64,000 nt of DNA from Isoetes taiwanensis (Eukaryota > Streptophyta > Lycopodiopsida > Isoetales > Isoetaceae): NCBI GenBank assembly GCA_021234155.1, contig JAJEKV010000142.1, forward strand, positions 60,001 through 124,000, in the 5' to 3' direction. The notes beneath the pieces were generated by a model, which worked only from the letters and a program-made list of their open reading frames with translations, made no database searches and had not been told where the DNA came from. A program made the position numbers and the translations under genes. This document shows, in pieces, positions 13,877-26,499 of this stretch. The stretch's first letter is position 1, and each line of letters starts with the position of its first letter.

Positions 13877-15342
13877 GAGCTTTACCTCAACTTTAGTTTA
13901 CCAATACGTGGGATTTTATCAAGAATGCTTTAAATGAGATGTTCCACTATAAATTTACCCATCCCTTGTTACTGCTATGACTTATATTGAAAAAATAGAA
14001 GAACCTGATTAAGAGAAACGCCATGTTCTTCGAAAGCACCATAGTCCAAGTCAGCATTCTTGTTACTGTTTGCAGCATTAGCATCAACACCCCGTATGAT
14101 TTTCTATAAATAACTATCCAGTGGGCTTCAAGTCTTCAGGAGTGGAATTTACCCAGTGTATTCTCTGCACAGGTGGATTGAAGATGAACAGATTTTGCTC
14201 TTATCATTTCCACAACATCCTTTGAATCAGACGGCTTGCTATCAGAAAATTTAGCACCCTTGCATCTCTTTTCTTGGGGTTTAAACCAAATACCAAGCGT
14301 TGTTATCCTCTATGCTTACATCGGCGAAAAAATTAACCGATTTAAGCCTTCTCAAGACTAAGCTTATTGATTTTCCAAGCTAAAAGGGTAAGTGCAATAT
14401 ATGCGATGTGAACAGTCTCCGGCATTTATAAAAGGGAAAGCTGAGCTAAGATATTTCGAAAATAATACCAACGTACCTTGTTACAGAGAACCCATGCTTA
14501 GCCGTTTCATCTCGTGAGTTTTTCTTACAAAAAATGTGTATGCCGTAGTACTCCATGGCCGCTCAAGGCAGAACATTTACAAGCTCTAAAATATTATTCT
14601 GTAACAGTCAATTTCGATAAGGTAATAGGGTCAGAAAATACGTGTGTTTCCAAGTATGAGCCAAAGAAATAATACTCATAACTTTATGAGTACAACCGTC
14701 ATTTAGAATTTAGCATAGAATAGACTAGGTCTAATAATGCAAAAAATCAAACTCACAAATTTCCTTCAACTTTTACCATATGCCTATATTTGAAACGTGT
14801 GAGTCCAAGTGATGGTGGGTCAAAGAAATTAATGCCCATACCTTTGTGGTACAACAATCACTTTAGAGCTTAAGAGTATAGACTAGGTCTAATAATGCTC
14901 AACCTTTTTCGATGATAAATTTCCTCCCATATGCCCATATTCAAAACCTAGCAAACATTAGCGAAACATTTACGTTCTTATTACACACAACATTTGGCCA
15001 TCCGTGCCATTTTGTTCACTCCGTAACATTTGACCATGTTTGAATATAGGGTGCATACAATACAAAATATTGGCAAACATAATAGAACACATAAAATGCT
15101 AATGTTTCAGGAATGCTATCATACAGCATTGTATTTTTACTAGGGATAAAGTGGCCAATGGTTAATACCAACCATTGTTAGCTTCCAAAATGTTTAGAAA
15201 CTCCAATAATCTCCCCCAGGGGTACGTGCTGCATGTAAAAACTATGTGTGCTTTCAAAATGACAATTTAAGAAATGGAAAAAAGCTAGATGCGCTAGAAG
15301 CTTAGTAAATCATGAACTTTAGCTATTTTGGCATAGCCCGAG

Positions 15343-15350
15343 TATAAATA
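15343..15350 (+). promoter_or_regulatory. TATA-box-like start of family III
   Basis: TATAAATA followed by a conserved GGTTCACATG. The same arrangement is at 59097-59104, so it is a family feature and a likely promoter for ORF1 transcription. Confidence 0.4.
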
Positions 15351-16543
15351 CTTGGTTCACATGATCTGGTGTAGCACTAAGACATCAGCAATTTGTTTTA
15401 CGATGGCATACGTGGCACAATTGGTGAACAAGCGAAAATGGAAAGGTCAAATCTACTAAGCAAACCATGCTTCCAGGTTAGTGCATATTTGACCGGTTGA
15501 TGGACGTAAAAGTAAAAATAAAAAGCTAGTTTGACAGGGTTGCATCACCTCAAATCAATGACATTGTGAACTGGAAGTTGGATTATGAAATGAACCAAGT
15601 TCACCTCAGGGTAAAGAAAAGGAATTTTTTTAGGGAACATGGAACTATGATGGTATGATGGCATACATGGTCATAAAACCATGTGTAATTTGATCACATA
15701 GTATTTCTTAGGATTGTATTTTCTGGAATTAATTTACTGCAGCATGAGGGCAGCAGCATAATGGCAGGCAAATGAAAGAACTGAAAGAACTAAAAGAGTA
15801 TTTGATACATCTGAGGAAGGCAACAACATGATGCACCAGGGTGCGGATAACAAATAATATGGCAGCCCATAAAGGGGGACGATCTGCATAACAAGGAATA
15901 AACCACCCAGGGCAGAAGGGACATTAGGTAATACTAACCAATGGTACTGATTATATAGGAGGCAAAGAAAAATAAAAATCGTTGGATACCATGGCATATT
16001 CCTTCATAGGGTTCACACATCCTAGGGAATAAGAATTTTGAGTGGTTTATGTAATGACGACTAAATGGTAAGACCATAAGGTAAGAAGGAAATAAGTTGT
16101 CAACATTTGGATAAAGATTCTTTTAAGTAAAAACGTAATGTAATTAAGGAAAATACTAAGTTGAATAACGGGAAACACTGTAGCAGAAGGCAAACTAGGG
16201 TTTGCACACCCGGATGCGGATCTCCCCTAATCCGATCATGAAGATGAAAGCTGGTAAGTACATAGTGATGCCGAGTTCATCATGCCAAGTAGTGGAAATG
16301 GCAGCCAAAGTTAGCAGACGGCATCTGCAGCTAGCGGCAGCACCACAAAGACAAAGCTGGCTTGGATTGAAGCATTCTCAGTTAGTAAAAGTAGCACTAA
16401 GCTAAGTTAGCAGAGGAGAATCATGCAGAATAAGGGGCCGCCTAACATCTGTTTGGATAGAACAAAGCAATGGCAGATAAGCAACAACAGGGTCATTTAG
16501 CAGCAAGCGACTTTGCATGAGCGCCATAGTTCTTGCATCCCTT

Positions 16544-16879
16544 ATGGGCAAGAACAAGCTAACTAGGCCGGAAATGCTCAGTCTCATTCGTGGAGCAGGC
16601 ATTAATCTGAATGCTCTAGGCAAAAAGGATGGGGAAAATATTGCACAACCCAGCAAACAGTTTTTACTTGGCATTGTGGAGAAGTATAGGCTTGCAGAAA
16701 ATGCCATAACTAACAAAGAAGGCGAGATCAGCAAGTATCTGTCACAAGAAGAGGTCTGTGAAGAGGAGCAGATTCAGTCTAGTGTTAACAAGGCTGAGGA
16801 GCAATACGAAACACAACAAATGGCGAACTCCAGTGGAGACGAAATGGATTTCGAGCCTCAACTAAATCAGGTTTTGTAA
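16544..16879 (+). CDS. ORF1 of family III: short helix-loop-helix (SAP/HeH-like) protein
   Basis: I take the start at 16544 (Met-Gly-Lys-Asn-Lys) because the related copy at 60584 has its Met at the same place and the upstream bases are not coding-like. The frame is 111 residues to the stop. Residues 5-50 form a two-helix domain (Leu-Thr-Arg-Pro-Glu-Met ... Asp-Gly ... Pro-Ser-Lys-Gln-Phe-Leu) aligning with residues 97-139 of the longer ORF1 at 53913. A Glu/Gln/Ser-rich acidic tail follows, then Leu-Asn-Gln at AATCAG|GT, a conserved splice-donor-like end. The Cys-rich finger of families I and V is absent. Such small helical folds often bind nucleic acid, but no function is shown. Confidence 0.65.
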   Translation: MGKNKLTRPEMLSLIRGAGINLNALGKKDGENIAQPSKQFLLGIVEKYRLAENAITNKEGEISKYLSQEEVCEEEQIQSSVNKAEEQYETQQMANSSGDEMDFEPQLNQVL

Positions 16880-17630
16880 ATATTACAATAGATTTCTAGA
16901 AGTTAAATAGCAAGCAGATGTGTTAATCTGTTAAAACGTGAATATAAAGTGGTTCTTAGATAAGTTAGGACGGGATTAAAACCAGGAACATGGATCCTCA
17001 ATTAAAACATGTTTGCAAACATGACGGACTGATCTGGCAAGGCATGAATGTAATATGGGTCTGCAATAATTGGTAAACGTCTTAGAACTGAAAAATACTA
17101 AGCTATTTTTGGTAAGCATGACAGCAGATTGATATTGTCAAAAGGCATGCAGGACATGCTCAACTGGCAAGGCATTTGTATATAGGGCTTCTGGATTTCT
17201 GGTGACTGTTACTAAATTAAAAGTAAAAACTCTGATGAAGGATAATGGTAACTGTTTTATAGCTGAAACAGTGTAAACCATAGTCAGTAAAGATTACAAC
17301 AGGTTGTTAAGGTTAAAAGGCGTGCATGACATGCCGATACATTAAAGGCGGCAATATGAAGTGGTTCTTTGTTAATTGATGACCGATTTTGAAACAGGGA
17401 AGTGGATCCCCAACTTAGCCATGGTCGGTAAACATGACGAGTTGATCCATCAAAGCCGGGAGGATAATTGTGGTGGCTGTTTTTTAAAAAATGAAACATA
17501 CTAAACAGTACAATAGGCACATGCATGACATGCTCGGCTGTCAGGGCAGAAATATAATATGGTTCTTTGATTATTGATGACCTTTTTATTAGAATTCAGA
17601 AAGTTTTTTGGAAGTAAAAATCTCGGTGAA

Positions 17631-17735
17631 GGGCGATAAGCCATGCAGAACTCTAGCTTACCCGACAATGCCCTTTCCTCTTTACCATGTCATGTGCTAA
17701 TGTTGGATTTGGTTGGTTGCGGGTAACGGGGTTCT
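17631..17735 (+). promoter_or_regulatory. Structured motif M, family III
   Basis: GGGCGATAAGCC, 13-base spacer, GCTTACCCG, then TTACC, GCTAAT and CGGGTAAC. Compared with the other families CTG has become CCG and CAG has become CGG, which keeps the TTACCYG/CRGGTAA helix. This is either covariation or paired CAG/CTG-site errors. Confidence 0.55.
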
Positions 17736-18328
17736 CGCATCTCCGTTCATTCATCGAATTTTGTTTGATGTTCTTGGATGTTATGGAAGAAAAAGCAACT
17801 TGGGAACACGATGTCTCCAGAAAAAATGGACCGAACAACACTTCTAGCAAGCTTAAATGACGTTGTTATGTTAAACTTTACAAAAACTGAGGTATCTTTA
17901 CCATTACATGCTATGTTCTAAATACAACTTGGATAGCATATGCTCCATATGTCTTAGTAATTGGATGAGATCCCTCTAGCATCAGGGAGCAGATGAAACA
18001 TATACTGTAAGTTTTTGTGCATCATGTTATGGAAACTAGGCTATAAGAATGACCGTTCTGACCTGATAGTAGAGGTCGTATATTAAACTAGGCAGAAAGA
18101 TAAATGCAAGGAATGCATCAAGTAATTAATTGGCAGGCATGCAGTTAGAATAGGAGGCCGAAATTGGTCTGGTTCAATTAAGATAGGATGTCTAAGAATG
18201 TCAATGAAAAAGAAAAGAAATAAGGAAACTGAACAAATAAGGAAATAAGGAAATAAGGTGGTGTTTTTTGGCCAATAATGAAACTGAACAAATGACATTT
18301 AATGTTTAGTAAAAGGACTTCCAAGGCT

Positions 18329-19560
<1,232 letters not shown>

Positions 19561-20638
19561 AATTGTGCTTTTAACATTGCAATGAAAGAAGAAGGCCTAA
19601 AAATACCCCAGACAATGTTCTATATTAAGGTTCTCAAGATGGAGATGTATTTAATTTAATTTTTTTTTCCCTTTTTTTGTCTTTTTGTGAAAGAAGTTGT
19701 AGGAAGGACTAGTAAGATGATGTGCGAATTACTATACTTAAGCTGGGCTTCAAACACTAATTGAAATAAAGTGGATTCTTTACTTTAGAAGATGGCAACA
19801 TAAAAGCCTAGGGGAAAAGTTGCATGCATGGTTAGCTAGTTGCATTTAGTTGCATTTTTTGTAAATGGTGGTCACGCTACCTTAGCAAGTTCGTGCTAAG
19901 GGCATGCTCCGAAACAAAAGTTGGGTTCATCAAGTAGAATATGAAATTATTTGAGAACATCACAGGTTGTTATATAGATTATTATTGTCCCTTCTTAACT
20001 ACGTTCAATACTAGATGCACATCGAAGATAGTGCTAGCCTAGAGTGCATATTAATGTATGTGCCATCAATTCATGTTTTGTAGATTTTATAATGGGTGCG
20101 CATTTAAAAGTCCTTATTGTCTTTTTAAGACCATTGGATCCTAACACAATTCCACGAACATACCTTAGATCCATGTATTATGTTTGCGCTCCCCATACGC
20201 ATATACATACATTTACTTGAGTGCATACACAGGAATAATTAATGTAACACCATTGAAGTGACACAAGAAATGGAGGTCAGCCACAGAACTAAGCTGCTTA
20301 TAATAGATGGCATGTATATACAACAACATGGCAACAAAGAAAATGATCTCATTTCCACAACAAAGTACATGTTCCAACCTCATGATTCTGCATTTATAAA
20401 CTAGCTTCACAATGAAGTCTCAAAAAGAAGCTTCAGAAAGAAGCTGCATATGCACAAGCTTCGTACATGAAAAACAGAAAGCCATAGTTTCTGGTAAATC
20501 ATATTATACTTTAGCACAGATCATGTCGCAGCATGGAACCATTCTTGGAGCAGACCTTATCCGAAATTTAAGAATAATCCTAACTTTCTAAAGCCAAATA
20601 TTGTAAGCAACTCATTCATTAACTTGAAGGATTTTTCC
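19561..20638. other. Intergenic stretch without supported features
   Basis: AT-rich with a T-rich run near 19660-19680. I see no convincing frame, RNA gene or repeat boundary. Confidence 0.4.
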
Positions 20639-21350
20639 TCATCTTGCATGCGCTCTATCAATGTCATCCACACCAAATCCTAGCATTGCCTGAAGAGAAC
20701 GAATAACTGCATCACTAATATTGAAAACAGAGTAAATAGCTGCAGGAGGTAAGCTTTCTCTCCTCCTAGGCTTGAAGACTTCCACCTTAGGACTACGGCC
20801 CAGATAGTCAGTTATCTACTCACCAGCTTCCACAGATGAAGGCAATGACACACAAAACTCGAGCAGAGTCACATCTGAGATATTGGCCAAAGGAGCATTC
20901 TTAATACCATAGTCCTGGAAAAAAGAGCATATGAAATATGTAGTCTACATAGCTAATAGTTTCAAGATTGGCTTATACAGTTGTTCTGTTAAAGAGACTA
21001 CTTAATAGACAGAGTCTTACCATGCAAATGCTGTTGCAGTACGTAAAAGAGTTCCTAAAAATGACACTGTAAGTTGTAGATGACTAAATTACTACCTGAA
21101 TCCCATCAAGCACAAGGATACGCTGTGCATTTGGGCACCAATCAGACAGTTTACATGTATCTGTCAAGGATGCATCTAACTTGCAGAAGAAGCTGGGAAT
21201 CTGCAGCAGGCCAACATGTGTGATTGCCTCAGCCGAACTCACACCTGCCAATTTCTCCATTACATATGAGCTCACATAAATTATGCCCCTAGCACATCGG
21301 ACAAGTTCAACTGCTCCACTGGTATTCTCCAGCAACACTAAGGCCTCCAG
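20639..21350 (-). pseudogene. SpoU-type RNA methyltransferase exons fused to an unrelated exon
   Basis: Exon 1 (about 21350-21096) reads Ile-Leu-Val-Leu-Asp-Gly-Ile-Gln at its end, the start of the SpoU (TrmH) SAM-binding signature. It stops at CAG|GT. Exon 2 (21054-21021) reads Thr-Leu-Leu-Arg-Thr-Ala-Thr-Ala-Phe-Ala, the next part of the same signature. The codons for Asp-Pro-Gly-Asn-Leu that normally lie between them are missing. A third exon (from 20914, after TTTTTTCCAG) does not resemble a methyltransferase. It reads Leu-Glu-Phe-Cys-Val-Ser-Leu with a donor GTGAGT and may resemble plant GYF-domain proteins (weak). This looks like captured or scrambled gene fragments rather than a working gene. 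Confidence 0.6.
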
Positions 21351-22880
21351 TTGAAAAGAAGTTTCTTCACAGATCTCCCTTCATTGCAACACAAAATGAA
21401 AACTCAGACCCTCCAAACGTGTCTGCTCTTTAAAATTCTAAAAATTTACAACTTTGTGGTGTAAATGTAGAAAATAGCATTCAGGGCAAAGATTGCCACT
21501 CTGTGTGACTAGCAAATTTTTTCACCGAGCTTAAAAACTATATAGGTTGAACAAATAAATGTACCTGCAACATGAAATGATTCTGAGGAATAGCAGTGAG
21601 TCTAACCCAAGGCGATTAGTGACCTACTTTCTATCTCAAATAGGAAAGTCCAATTGAAAAATGCCTGACGACATTCCGGATGGAGTGATGGATTCAGGTA
21701 AGAACAAAAAGCTTGTGGCCAGCTGTGTAACAAAAGCATCTGTAGATCTGTGCACAACCAAAAAGCCTACAGACCAGGACAACATTTCAAAAACTGGATG
21801 GAAAATCACTATAAACACAGAGCAAGCAGGAGGCATGAATTCAGCTTAAAGTGCTGCCCTAAAGAGAGGGCATTTAGAACAAAACAAAAAACTACAGCGG
21901 ACATACAGGGGCGGATTATGCAGGTAGCACTAGTGATTCCTCTGCTACCAAATTTCCTGAGCCAAAGATGACTGAGCCAAAGATACCTGTTGCAAATATT
22001 TGGCAGCGGAATCCTTTGAATCGTGCATGGCTGCAGCGAATAAGATAAACCCAGCCTGATTTGGCTAATATCAGGCAAGCAAATTTGAAGACCCAGGAAG
22101 AAGAACATCGATGCAAAAATTCTCTGATCGGAACTGGAAAAACAACTTAGAGCCAGACCATAATGAAAACCCCTTCAAGCTAGATCTGACCTGCAAAATG
22201 AAAAGATGGCGGCGTCCAGCAGGAGCCAAGGACCCGCAAATTTGCTGAACGGCATCTCTTTGCTCCAATCGCAGGGCAGGAAGCATGGAAATAAAGTGCC
22301 CAAATGCAGGGCCACAGAAAGCGGAAAGCAAGCTCCATGAATTCAGCAAAAAAATCCATTCGTCCAATCCAGACTAGAAGTTGCCATATGTCACAGTAGC
22401 ATCGCCGGAGTCCGCCATAGCCAGAGCCCGGAGGTCTTGAGAAAGAAGCCAGAGCCCGGAGGTCTTGAGAAAGAAACGCCAGAAGTACAGTTACAACTCG
22501 GCAAAATAATGTATTGGATTGTTCTCTGCAACGATAGAAAGAACTCTAAGCTTGCGCATGTCTTGCCGGAAGGAAAGAGACATAAATTTCCCAAAACATA
22601 AGCAACTGCTACATACGAGATCTAAAATTGAAAATATGGGCGTTCCCACACGAAACCATCAAACGAAATTGAATTTGGCTCCTCACCTTATCGGCCATCA
22701 ACAAAATATCGGCCAAAACAATGAAAATATTGCACAGCATCTCTGCAACGACCGGAATCATGAGTAGCGCCGGCATAATATGAGATATCCAAATTTCAAA
22801 ATAACATAAGCCCTCCGAAGAGACGAGACAGAACCGTCAAACGAAATTGGATTTGGCTCACCATACGTTTCATTAAATAT
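21351..22880. other. Non-coding stretch with a 28-bp tandem duplication
   Basis: No gene is supported. A 28-bp unit (AGCCAGAGCCCGGAGG...) occurs twice at 22419-22475. Short open frames on both strands look random. Confidence 0.4.
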
Positions 22881-22889
22881 GGCAATTTA

Positions 22890-23072
22890 GAATGTTCTAG
22901 AATTTCTTACCATCTTCTAGAATTTTCAGGAGATTCTGGAAGCCACCACATCCCCGCCAAGAACCTTCCAGAAGCCACCATATCTGACGGCTGAGATCGC
23001 GTGGGAGCGAACGGACGACCGGGATCTGGCGGTATAGATATAAAAGAACCTTCTGGAAGCCACTCCTAATAA
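22890..23072 (+). repeat. Family IV remnant with TTCnnGAA words and a TATA-like box
   Basis: GTTCTAGAA, CTTCTAGAA, ATTCTGGAA and CTTCCAGAA words precede GATATAAAAGAACC (about 23035). The segment GACGGCTGAGATCGC is shared with 18780-18800, so this is a diverged family IV piece. It ends in TA-rich DNA next to the Penelope-like element. Confidence 0.5.
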
Positions 23073-23119
23073 TTATATATATATTAGGATATATAGCTAT
23101 CTATGCAGTGACCTTTCCA

Positions 23120-23152
23120 GATCAGAGCTTATCAGACCCATTTAATCATGGG
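23120..23152 (-). promoter_or_regulatory. 3'-terminal hairpin motif with CTGATAAG, family I (left)
   Basis: On the minus strand CCCATGATTAAATGGG folds into a hairpin followed by TCTGATAAGC. The element ends about 30 bases later in ATATAT. Confidence 0.5.
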
Positions 23153-24522
23153 AAGCCATTAGGAACCATATTATGAAGTGAAAACTACAAAGTCATAATA
23201 AACTTAGTGGTGTTAGCAGTAAGACTAGCTAGCAGCTTAGAGAGATAACAGTAGCATATTCTTAAGATTCAGGTTTGTGTTTTAGTCGTGTTCTGTACTT
23301 AAGTAGCAGAACTGGGCAGATTTATTCTACAACCTTATGAAATACCTATGCCCAGAGAGGTAGTTACATTTCTAGGACCTGGAGTATCCTATACTGGTTT
23401 AAATACAAGTAAATCATGAAAGGTCATTAGAAGGGGCATGAAGGAAAGGTCTGTCTAGCTAAGACTGTTCATGTATGGTGCATTAGTGGTAGAACAGTAG
23501 GCATTTGTAGTACTAAAACCAAGATATGCAGCAAGAGATTAAAGACAATAGTTTGGGTCTACTATTAGGGTATGCCTTAATCAGAGAGGTTATATCCATA
23601 TACCAGTAGTCACATATGATGCAGGACTGTGTGCATTACCCCTTTATATTGTGCATCCAAGACAAAAATTCAAGAAATACTAAGGGAATACAACATGCTA
23701 TTTCTGCATGCCACGAGGAAAACTTGCATGTAAATGTATGCAAATGAACAAAGAGAAATATCGAAATTTCGAGTAACATAAACATGCTCATGCATGCTGT
23801 TATCATATAACGTGCAGGACTGTATGCATTGCTCGACCTGTTATACAAACTAGTCCTAGATCCAAGAAATGTGTAGTGAACGCCATATGTTATTTTTTTG
23901 AAAACATATAAAACATATGCATGCCTATGTGCTTGGTGAATATAAGCAAGCCATTCCCCTGATTATTTGAGCTACTTTAAGAACATAAATACTGCAATCT
24001 AATGCCTGCATTTCACCATATACCAGCGGTAAACAATGCATTATTCAGGCCTTATGCCATTATGTATGATAAATATGCATCAAAAACATTATTCTATCAG
24101 GCTGCTCTGCTGTAGAATGTTCCCGAGTGTTTATGTTTATATAAAGTATCCATGCAGTCTCATCATATACAGACAGCATCAAGTTTGAACAATGCATGCA
24201 TTAGATAGCAGAACCTCCTCCCTTTTCTTAAAAAAAGCATATTTCCATATTATAGTAATGAGTCTCAAATGAAAAACATAGACAATCATTCAAATAGTTT
24301 ATGCTGCTTAGCAGACAGGGCAGCAAACTTACTTATCTCTTCCAAGTTATAACGTTGTATTACGTTGTCTCAAAATAGAGGAGATAAAGAAGCATACCAT
24401 ATGTCGTAAACACAAATGTTTTAAGGGAAAACATGACAGTAACCAGACTAAGAGAAGTGCAGAGCAGCAACTTCATCCATGCAAACTTGATAGCTGAAAC
24501 AGATACACAGAGATGGGAAAAG

Positions 24523-24625
24523 GAACCCCGGTTACCTGCACCCAAACATGACCACAGTTAGCTTTAATCAAGGTAACAGGGTAAGGGGCGTCAGGTAAGC
24601 TGTAGGGATCCTTGGCTTATCGCCC
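24523..24625 (-). promoter_or_regulatory. Structured motif M, family I left copy
   Basis: Identical to the right copy over the core: GGGCGATAAGCC, 13-base spacer, GCTTACCTGACGCCCC, GTTACC, GCTAAC, GTGCAGGTAACCGGGG. A pyrimidine-rich run ending in TTTCAG follows. Confidence 0.65.
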
Positions 24626-24762
24626 TTTGCCCATTAGCATATTAGTTTTAGCTAAGCAAAGAATAGAGAGATTTTCATAAGAGTAAAAGCAACTTTTGTA
24701 GAAACCAAACAAGCAAAATCAATAATCATCATATCTTTTCTAGTATAACCATGCAATGGGAC

Positions 24763-25375
24763 CTGATTTAGTGGCAGATCCTCCTCATCTGAGTCTTGGT
24801 CTTGCATGAACATGCATTTAGGTGTGTCCTCAGCTAGCTCCACTATGTCATCATTTGCGCTATTGTTTTTTCCATAGTTGCCAACTCAGAATGTGTTTGT
24901 TTGCGCATCGCTACTTTGTGTTCTTTTGTTTACCTCAATCTGTAGTTCAGAGTTGAGGCCAGCTTTGGTAATCATATCCATCAAAGTGTTCTTTGATAAG
25001 TCCTTCGTTGGAGTGCCATCAGCCCTTCCATGCTCATTGAGCAATGCAGCCTTAGTAAGAACTTTGATAATGTCATTTCTAGTGGCATCGCCATTATTGC
25101 CTTTGTCCCCATGTTATCAACCTTCCGTAAACACTCCAAACAACCCTCACGTAAACAATATTCAGCTAGAACTCCAAATTTACACGGAGAATATGAAATC
25201 AACTTCCTCTTTATTATTCTTAAATATGCAGCCTCAATTTGCAAATGCTCATTAGGTTTAGAGCAAGCACATTTTGTTTCGATATAAGGACAACCAGAAT
25301 CGTATTTGTCAATGCATAGCTTGAGGAATTCATTAAGAATATTCTCCTCTTCGTTATTTAACCCCAACTGATCAT
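24763..25375 (-). pseudogene. ORF1 copy in the left pseudo-LTR, frame-broken
   Basis: It aligns over its whole length with 32366-32989. It has several small indels and substitutions, nearly all at CAG/CTG (for example CTTCCAGAAAC to CTTCCGTAAAC, CCTGCCC to CCCC). The LNQ|GT end is kept. It could be intact in the genome if these are sequencing errors. Confidence 0.7.
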
Positions 25376-26398
25376 TCTGGCGCATGCAAAGCTGAGAACA
25401 GAGCAAACAAGAGTGAAGGAAGAAAATACCAGTCTATGCAATGGATCATATTCGATTTGATTTGATTTGAAATTTTATTGGAAGAGTCCAGCCACTGGTC
25501 ATTCCAAGCGTATGGTCCTCTGCTCCAAATCGTCCCGTGCATTTTTTTTTCACCAAATTTTATCAAGATAGGTAGTCGGCGTCAGATTCGGGCTCTTGAG
25601 CAAAGCCTAACTTCGGCTCCTTAGGTTTTGCTCGAGCATCATTTGCGCGCAGGCAGTGATCAGGCAATAAATGTGATATACCCTAATAGTCCATTACTTG
25701 TACAACCATACTTTAAAGAGTATATATGGTCAACCATTAGGGCCCTATTATTCCTAGCACACGTTACCATTGGTAGGTGAACGTATCATGATTAGAGGGT
25801 GTTAGCCTATGCAGAATCTACTTTTAAAAAAGTAAAAATATCAAAATTTAGCCAATCAAGGTGTGTTATGACCATCTTTAGTTTGCGTGCTTCATATCCA
25901 GCTTTTCCAAGTCCATGTCCTCAAGTTAAGCTGTAAGGCCCATACAGTCTTGATAGACTTAATGATGCACAATGGTAATTTAGACAAGTTGGTCACTAAC
26001 TACTATGGTGATCCAAAGTTGACAAGAGGACAACTCTAAAAGATGTTAAACTTGTTCGTGAGAACAAATTGTCAAATGTTTTTCATGAAAAGTGGAATTC
26101 TATTGGTCAGTCATAACACTAGATTAGTAGAGGAAAGTATGTATTCAGAATGTTAATATTATCTTAGTAAAGTGTGCCTTTAGGCCTAGAAGAGGGTAAT
26201 TTCCTTTTCGTCACACCAGGTTCCTAAGAACAATAGGGTGTGGACTTAAGCATACAAGAGGGTAATTACCTTCTTGCCAACCAAGGGCCTCAAGACCAAC
26301 TAGTGAGGCTGCAAATTTGTGCAGCTGACAAGGGAGTATTATGTAGGTCAGGGGACAGTGAATATATATTTATATATGTATATATTATATAAAAATTT

Positions 26399-26490
26399 GG
26401 CCTACCTCCTACCGGAAGGCAGGGTGGTCCCATGTTAGTCAGTATAAGGGCTGAGAGGGTCCCTATACTGCTATAGGGGCCCTCCCTGCC
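26399..26490 (-). promoter_or_regulatory. Bistable hairpin element in the 3' UTR of family I
   Basis: It starts about 10 bases after the ORF2 stop. On the plus strand CAGTATAAGGG can pair with (T)CCCTATACTG, or GGGTCCCTATA can pair with TATAGGGGCCC. A second stem joins CCTACCTCC and GGAAGGCAGG. Layout matches 7449-7538 and 11430-11518 while the arm sequences differ in a pairing-preserving way. Confidence 0.65.
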
Positions 26491-26499
26491 AACTAAGTT

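Larger units (their letters stand above)
12714..15342 (-). repeat. Family II terminal repeat, copy 3 (5'-most, truncated)
   Basis: Same content as copy 2 but it stops at ...CCCGAG, where the other copies continue into the internal region. A plus-strand family III element starts at the next base. It contains the structured motif at 13610-13707. Confidence 0.9.
23089..26362 (-). repeat. Family I 3' pseudo-LTR (left copy)
   Basis: 3274 bp. Its ORF1 copy (25375-24763) is frame-broken. Motif M and the 3'-terminal hairpin are conserved. The left edge (ATATATAGCTATC) marks the element's 3' end. Confidence 0.9.
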
